A stretch of DNA of 10,745 bases from an uncultured Ruminococcus sp. (GTDB lineage Bacteria > Bacillota_A > Clostridia > Oscillospirales > Acutalibacteraceae): positions 1 to 10,745 of the forward strand of contig CADBXH010000063.1 of NCBI GenBank assembly GCA_902798605.1. Direction: 5' to 3'. The number at the start of each line of letters is the position of its first letter. The stretch's first letter is position 1. Shown here piece after piece: positions 7,078 to 10,745 of this stretch. A program made the position numbers and the translations under genes. A model generated the notes under the pieces. That model had not been told where the DNA came from and did no database searches. It saw only the letters and a program-made list of their open reading frames with translations.

Positions 7078-7102
7078 CAGTATTTTATAACAGAAAATAC
7101 TG
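7078..7102 (-). terminator. Possible terminator hairpin after rluD
   Basis: Arms CAGTATTTT and AAAATACTG (9 bp) enclose a seven-base loop, beginning ten bases beyond the rluD stop. The stem is A/T-rich and is followed only by TTGT, so it is a weak terminator or a 3'-end stabilising hairpin. Its position between rluD and the rplS promoter fits the end of the ileS-lspA-rluD unit. Confidence 0.4.
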
Positions 7103-7112
7103 AAAATCAAGG

Positions 7113-8030
7113 TTATTCACTGATATTTCGGAGTTTGTTCAAAAACTTTTCAAAATACTCCGGAAGTTGTGAGTCAAACTCCATATACTCATTTGTTTTC
7201 GGATGAATAAACCCAATTTTTTTTGCGTGCAGACATTGACCATCAAAGCTGACTTTCTCGTTTTTTACACCGTAAACCTTATCGCCTGCCACGGGATGAC
7301 CGAGATACGCCATATGTACTCTGATTTGATGCGTCCTGCCGGTTTCAAGCTTGCATTTGATATGTGTATAGCCCTTGTAACGCCGGATAACAGTGTAATG
7401 AGTAACGGCGTTTTTGCTGTTTTTTTGAGTAATACACATCTTTTTACGATCATTTGGATTCCTGCCGATAGGCGCGTCAACGGTACCGCAATCATCTTTA
7501 AGATTGCCGAAAACAACAGCTTCATATTCCCTTGTAAAAGAGTGTTCCTTGATCTGCTCGGCAAGTGATGAATGGGCAAAATCGTTTTTAGCGACTATCA
7601 AAAGCCCGCTTGTGTCCTTGTCGATCCGATGAACTATCCCCGGACGCATAACGCCGTTGATTCCGGATAGGCTGTCACCGCAGTGATATAGCAAAGCGTT
7701 GACAAGCGTACCGTCATAATTGCCAGCCGCGGGATGAACAACCATACCCTTCGGTTTATTTACAACGAGCAGATACTCGTCCTCGTATACGATATCGAGC
7801 GGGATATTCTCTGCCTTTGCCTCATAAGCAACAGGCTCGGGCACATTGACTTCAACAATATCGCCGACGGAAAGTTTGAAGTTTTTACTCACAAAGCTTC
7901 CGTTAACAGTGACAAGCTCTTTTTCTATTAGCCCCGCGGCAGAGCTCCTTGAAACACCCAAATCACTGTCGGCGATGAATTTATCGACTCTAATACCGTT
8001 TTCAGCACAATCAAGCTTATGATTTGTCAT
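7113..8030 (-). CDS. rluD: RluA/RluD family 23S rRNA pseudouridine synthase
   Basis: Encodes 305 residues. An N-terminal S4 RNA-binding domain spans about 12-65 (RVDKFI...VSRSSAAGLIEK...VTVNG). The catalytic domain carries the RluA-family signature HRIDKDTSGLLIVAK, with D137 as the catalytic aspartate, plus NKPKGMVVHP at 91-100 and the later GRTHQIRVH segment. Family members isomerise uridines in 23S rRNA; the S4 domain and neighbourhood match the RluD-like protein called YlyB in Bacillus, which also follows lspA. The exact target uridines cannot be read from sequence. The ATG at 8030 lies 14 bases inside the 3' end of lspA, with a modest AAAGG nine bases upstream, so coupling to lspA translation is likely. 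Confidence 0.92.
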   Translation of the reverse strand: MTNHKLDCAENGIRVDKFIADSDLGVSRSSAAGLIEKELVTVNGSFVSKNFKLSVGDIVEVNVPEPVAYEAKAENIPLDIVYEDEYLLVVNKPKGMVVHPAAGNYDGTLVNALLYHCGDSLSGINGVMRPGIVHRIDKDTSGLLIVAKNDFAHSSLAEQIKEHSFTREYEAVVFGNLKDDCGTVDAPIGRNPNDRKKMCITQKNSKNAVTHYTVIRRYKGYTHIKCKLETGRTHQIRVHMAYLGHPVAGDKVYGVKNEKVSFDGQCLHAKKIGFIHPKTNEYMEFDSQLPEYFEKFLNKLRNISE

Positions 8031-8496
8031 TCTTGCTTACCTTTTTCTTTTTGCCGGATGGTTTGAAAAGCATATAAACCGCCAAAACTATGACTCCGCC
8101 TGTAATGCAGTAATCCGCAAAGTTACACACCGGCGGAAAAAATGAAAGGCTGAGATAGTCGATAACATATCCGTAAAGGATCCTGTCGATCAAATTTCCT
8201 ATACCTCCGCCGATAATAAGACCCGCGAGAATATAAAACAGCTTACCGTCGGGATGTTTTTTGAACATATAAAACGCGATCGCAAAAATCAGCAATGTCG
8301 TAAGCGCTACGAAAATCCATCGCATATCCTTGAACATACCGAATGCGACACCACGGTTTTCAACATAGCTGAGATTGAAAACGCCATCAATAACGGTAAC
8401 TGTACCAACAGGCTTTATATTAGCTGCAACAAAATATTTGATTATCTGATCCGCCGCAACAACAAGCGCAGCGATTATTAACGCAACAAAAGGCAT
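8017..8496 (-). CDS. lspA: Lipoprotein signal peptidase (signal peptidase II)
   Basis: Encodes 159 residues, a normal size. It is an integral membrane aspartyl protease that cleaves prolipoprotein signal peptides before the lipidated cysteine. Conserved boxes are DQIIK (16-20), ENRGVAFG (46-53), GGGIGNLIDR (96-105), VIDY with catalytic D113, and NFAD with catalytic D128. Four hydrophobic segments can be traced (about 2-18, 60-78, 86-102 and 129-145). The protein ends in a basic tail with a run of lysines, expected to be cytoplasmic. GGAGG lies four bases before the ATG. It follows ileS, as in very many bacteria, and overlaps rluD by 14 bases. Confidence 0.97.
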   Translation of the reverse strand: MPFVALIIAALVVAADQIIKYFVAANIKPVGTVTVIDGVFNLSYVENRGVAFGMFKDMRWIFVALTTLLIFAIAFYMFKKHPDGKLFYILAGLIIGGGIGNLIDRILYGYVIDYLSLSFFPPVCNFADYCITGGVIVLAVYMLFKPSGKKKKVSKNDKS

Positions 8497-8511
8497 ATAT
8501 CCTCCATAATC

Positions 8512-8545
8512 ATAAATCGGCGCAATAAAAATCGCACCGATTTAT
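8512..8545 (-). other. 15-bp stem-loop between ileS and lspA
   Basis: On the minus strand AUAAAUCGGUGCGAU and AUUGCGCCGAUUUAU pair over 15 bp around a UUUU loop, with two G-U pairs that would be C/A mismatches on the opposite strand. It begins nine bases after the ileS stop and ends six bases before the lspA GGAGG. No clean U tract follows (GAUUAUGGAGG), so a full terminator is unlikely. A stabilising, processing or partial attenuation role is possible. Confidence 0.6.
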
Positions 8546-8554
8546 ATCAATCAA

Positions 8555-10745
8555 TTATTTTAAATTCTCACAGCAGCGTGCGCAAAGCGTTGGATGCTCG
8601 CTGTTCTGACCGACAGTCTTGCTGATCGACCAGCAGCGTTCGCATTTTTCACCTTCTGCTTTTTCTACGCTGATTTCAAGCTCTGCGCCGTTATCTTTGA
8701 CCTCAAGCTCGGATACGATAAACGCATCCTTTAGCTCAACGCGAGCTTTTTTGAGAAAGACAAGCTTACCTTTGCCCGCAGAAAGAGTTACCTTACTTTC
8801 GAGCGAACCCTTGATTTTCTTTTCTTTTACAAGCGGCTCGATAGTCTTCTTAACATCGTCTCTGAGAGCGTGGATCTCATCCCAGAAGCTCATAAATTTT
8901 TCATCAGGGAGAACGTCTACCTTCTCGGGCATATCGTTAAAGATAACGTGGTCGGCTTTGTCATCGCCCGAATGAGGCATATATTTCCAGATCTCATCCG
9001 AAGTATAAGCCAAAATCGGAGCAAGCATTCTTGTCATAGCGTTGAGAATGAGATAAATCGTTGTCTGAGCAGCTTTTCTCGACTTACTGTCAGCCTTCTC
9101 TGTGTAAAGCCTGTCCTTTAGTACATCAAGGTAAAAGTTAGACATATCTACAACGCAGAAGTTATGTATGCTGTGATATACGATGTGGAACTCGTACTTG
9201 TCGTAAGCTTCCTTGACCTTGTCGATAAGGCTGTTGAGCTTTAAGAGAGCCCACTTGTCAATGGCGTTGACCTCGCCGAGAGGCACCATATCTGTATCGG
9301 GATCAAAATCAAACAGGTTACCGAGAATATACCTTGCGGTATTTCTGATTTTCCTGTATGATTCAGACGTTTGTTTAAGAATATCAAAAGAAATGTTAAC
9401 GTCGGTCTGGTAATCACAGGAAGCGACCCAAAGGCGGAGAACATCGGCTCCGTACTGCTTGATGACCTCCTGGGGACTGATACCGTTTCCGAGAGATTTA
9501 CTCATTTTGCGCTTTTCCATATCCAAAATCATACCATGGGTAAGTACGGTTTTGTAAGGAGCTACGCCGGTAGTAGCCACCGATGTAAGGAGCGAGGACT
9601 GGAACCAGCCTCTGTACTGATCATTTCCCTCAAGGTACAGATCAGCTGGGAATTTAAGATAATCACGGCGCTTAACGACTGCGGTATGAGATGAACCGCT
9701 GTCAAACCAAACGTCCATAATATCCTTTTCTTTATCAAAATCAGTACATCCGCACTTGGAACACTTTGTTCCCTCGGGCAGTATCTCGGATGCGTCGTGG
9801 CTGAACCAAGCGTTAGAGCCTTCTTCGCCGAACAGCTCGGCTACAGCAAGCATAGCTTCCTTATCGATAAGGGGCTCGCCGCAATCCTTGCAGTAGAAAA
9901 TCGGGATAGGAACGCCCCATTTTCTCTGACGGGAGATACACCAGTCTTTTCTGTCGCGAACCATCGAGGTGATCCTCTCTTTACCCCAAGCAGGGATCCA
10001 CTCAACGGTGTTGATCGCGTCAACGGCCTCGTCCTTGAAGTCGTCAACGGAGCAGAACCACTGGTCTGTCGCTCTGAAAAGGATCGGAGATTTACATCTC
10101 CAGCAATGCGGATACTGGTGGATGATCTTCTTTAATGCAAAAAGATTGCCTGTTGAATCAAGCTTTATGGCGATCTTTTTGTTTGCTTCCTCTGTCTTTA
10201 ATCCCGCGAATTCTCCGGCTTCCTCTGTGAGAACGCCGTCGCCGTTTACTGGACAAATAACAGGGATCTCGGGATAATTGCGGCAAACATTATAGTCGTC
10301 AACACCGTGGCCGGGAGCTGTGTGTACGCAGCCTGTACCGCTTTCAAGTGTAACGTGGTCACCGACAATAAGAAGAGATTCACGGTCAAGGAAGGGATGC
10401 TGAGTCTTGATGTACTCAAGCTCGCTGCCCTTGATAGTGGCAACAACGGAATAATCTGTGATTCCGGCTTCTTCCATAGCAGTTTTATAAAGATCGGTAG
10501 CCATAACATAGTATTCGTCGCCGCTTTGGATTACAGAATACTCGTAGCGGGGACCTACGCAGATAGCTACGTTAGCGGGAAGAGTCCATGTTGTTGTTGT
10601 CCAGATCACAAAGAACACCTTTGACGGATCAATACCCAGCGCGGAGAACTTTCCGAGGTCATCGGTAACTTGGAATTTTACATATATTGAATGGCAGGGA
10701 TCCTCGGCATATTCGATTTCCGCTTCCGCAAGCGCTGTTTTGCAC
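8555..10745 (-). CDS. ileS: Isoleucyl-tRNA synthetase, C-terminal three quarters (5' end beyond window)
   Basis: The frame is open to the window edge and gives 730 complete residues; a full IleRS has about 930, so roughly 200 N-terminal residues, including the HIGH motif, are missing. The visible start, CKTALAEAEIEY then a PCHSIYVKF segment, is the normal region before the editing domain. The editing domain shows WTTTTWTLPAN (WTTTTW at 10586-10603) and HTAPGHGVDDY. The KMSKS ATP-binding loop is present at 9494-9508, followed by the anticodon-binding helical domain. The C-terminus holds a zinc-ribbon-like set CERCW...CARCC typical of the bacterial IleRS form. The GTG at 10616 is an internal valine, not a start. 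It charges tRNA-Ile in the cytoplasm and precedes lspA. Confidence 0.97.
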   Translation of the reverse strand, partial: CKTALAEAEIEYAEDPCHSIYVKFQVTDDLGKFSALGIDPSKVFFVIWTTTTWTLPANVAICVGPRYEYSVIQSGDEYYVMATDLYKTAMEEAGITDYSVVATIKGSELEYIKTQHPFLDRESLLIVGDHVTLESGTGCVHTAPGHGVDDYNVCRNYPEIPVICPVNGDGVLTEEAGEFAGLKTEEANKKIAIKLDSTGNLFALKKIIHQYPHCWRCKSPILFRATDQWFCSVDDFKDEAVDAINTVEWIPAWGKERITSMVRDRKDWCISRQRKWGVPIPIFYCKDCGEPLIDKEAMLAVAELFGEEGSNAWFSHDASEILPEGTKCSKCGCTDFDKEKDIMDVWFDSGSSHTAVVKRRDYLKFPADLYLEGNDQYRGWFQSSLLTSVATTGVAPYKTVLTHGMILDMEKRKMSKSLGNGISPQEVIKQYGADVLRLWVASCDYQTDVNISFDILKQTSESYRKIRNTARYILGNLFDFDPDTDMVPLGEVNAIDKWALLKLNSLIDKVKEAYDKYEFHIVYHSIHNFCVVDMSNFYLDVLKDRLYTEKADSKSRKAAQTTIYLILNAMTRMLAPILAYTSDEIWKYMPHSGDDKADHVIFNDMPEKVDVLPDEKFMSFWDEIHALRDDVKKTIEPLVKEKKIKGSLESKVTLSAGKGKLVFLKKARVELKDAFIVSELEVKDNGAELEISVEKAEGEKCERCWSISKTVGQNSEHPTLCARCCENLK

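Noticed and set aside
10616..10618. GTG as a start codon for ileS
   Set aside because: The frame continues to the window edge with typical IleRS sequence (for example SIYVKF), so this is an internal valine codon.
652..10624. Many open frames of 60-120 codons on the + strand
   Set aside because: All lie opposite well-supported minus-strand genes, lack ribosome binding sites and promoters, and show no recognisable domain. They are shadows of coding sequence.
1..10745. A novel defence, mobile or biosynthetic system
   Set aside because: Every long minus-strand frame has a confident housekeeping or known-family assignment. There are no repeats, integrases, transposases, toxin-antitoxin pairs or unexplained gene-sized gaps.

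Overview
The window is a compact stretch of housekeeping genes, all on the minus strand, from a low-to-moderate GC Firmicute. The gene order (ileS-lspA-rluD, then rplS-lepB-rbgA-rnhB-yraN, then thrC, then tig-clpP), the strong AGGAGG-type ribosome binding sites and the sigma-A-like promoters point to the class Clostridia. The Oscillospiraceae/Ruminococcus group is my best guess, but that placement is an inference from style and gene order, not from a search.

Layout in the direction of transcription, from right to left: (1) the 3' three quarters of ileS (isoleucyl-tRNA synthetase, cut by the window edge), lspA (lipoprotein signal peptidase) and rluD (23S pseudouridine synthase). A long stem-loop separates ileS from lspA, and lspA overlaps rluD. 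(2) A strong promoter with an A-tract and a structured leader drives rplS (ribosomal protein L19), which is followed by a near-perfect intrinsic terminator. (3) lepB (signal peptidase I) ends at a second terminator-like hairpin. (4) rbgA, rnhB and yraN overlap end to start (TAATG, then ATGA) and form a tight translationally coupled run. (5) A TTGACA/TAAAAT promoter serves thrC and an overlapping calcineurin-like phosphoesterase gene. (6) A TTGATT/TATAAT promoter with an extended -10 serves tig (trigger factor). The first eleven complete codons of clpP sit at the left edge, giving the start of the familiar tig-clpP unit.

Functionally the genes cover protein synthesis and quality control: tRNA charging (IleS), ribosome parts and assembly (L19, RluD, RbgA), protein export and maturation (LepB, LspA), folding and turnover (trigger factor, ClpP), plus RNA/DNA hybrid removal (RNase HII), threonine biosynthesis and two poorly characterised proteins (YraN and the phosphoesterase).

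I found no mobile element, CRISPR array, tRNA or rRNA gene, and no convincing undescribed multi-gene system. No gene-free stretch exceeds 300 bases; the longest, about 234 bases upstream of rplS, holds its promoter and leader. The points most worth a second look are RNA-level: the branched leader upstream of rplS, the 15-bp hairpin ahead of lspA, and the crowded rplS-lepB junction. The long charged N-terminus of LepB is also notable.
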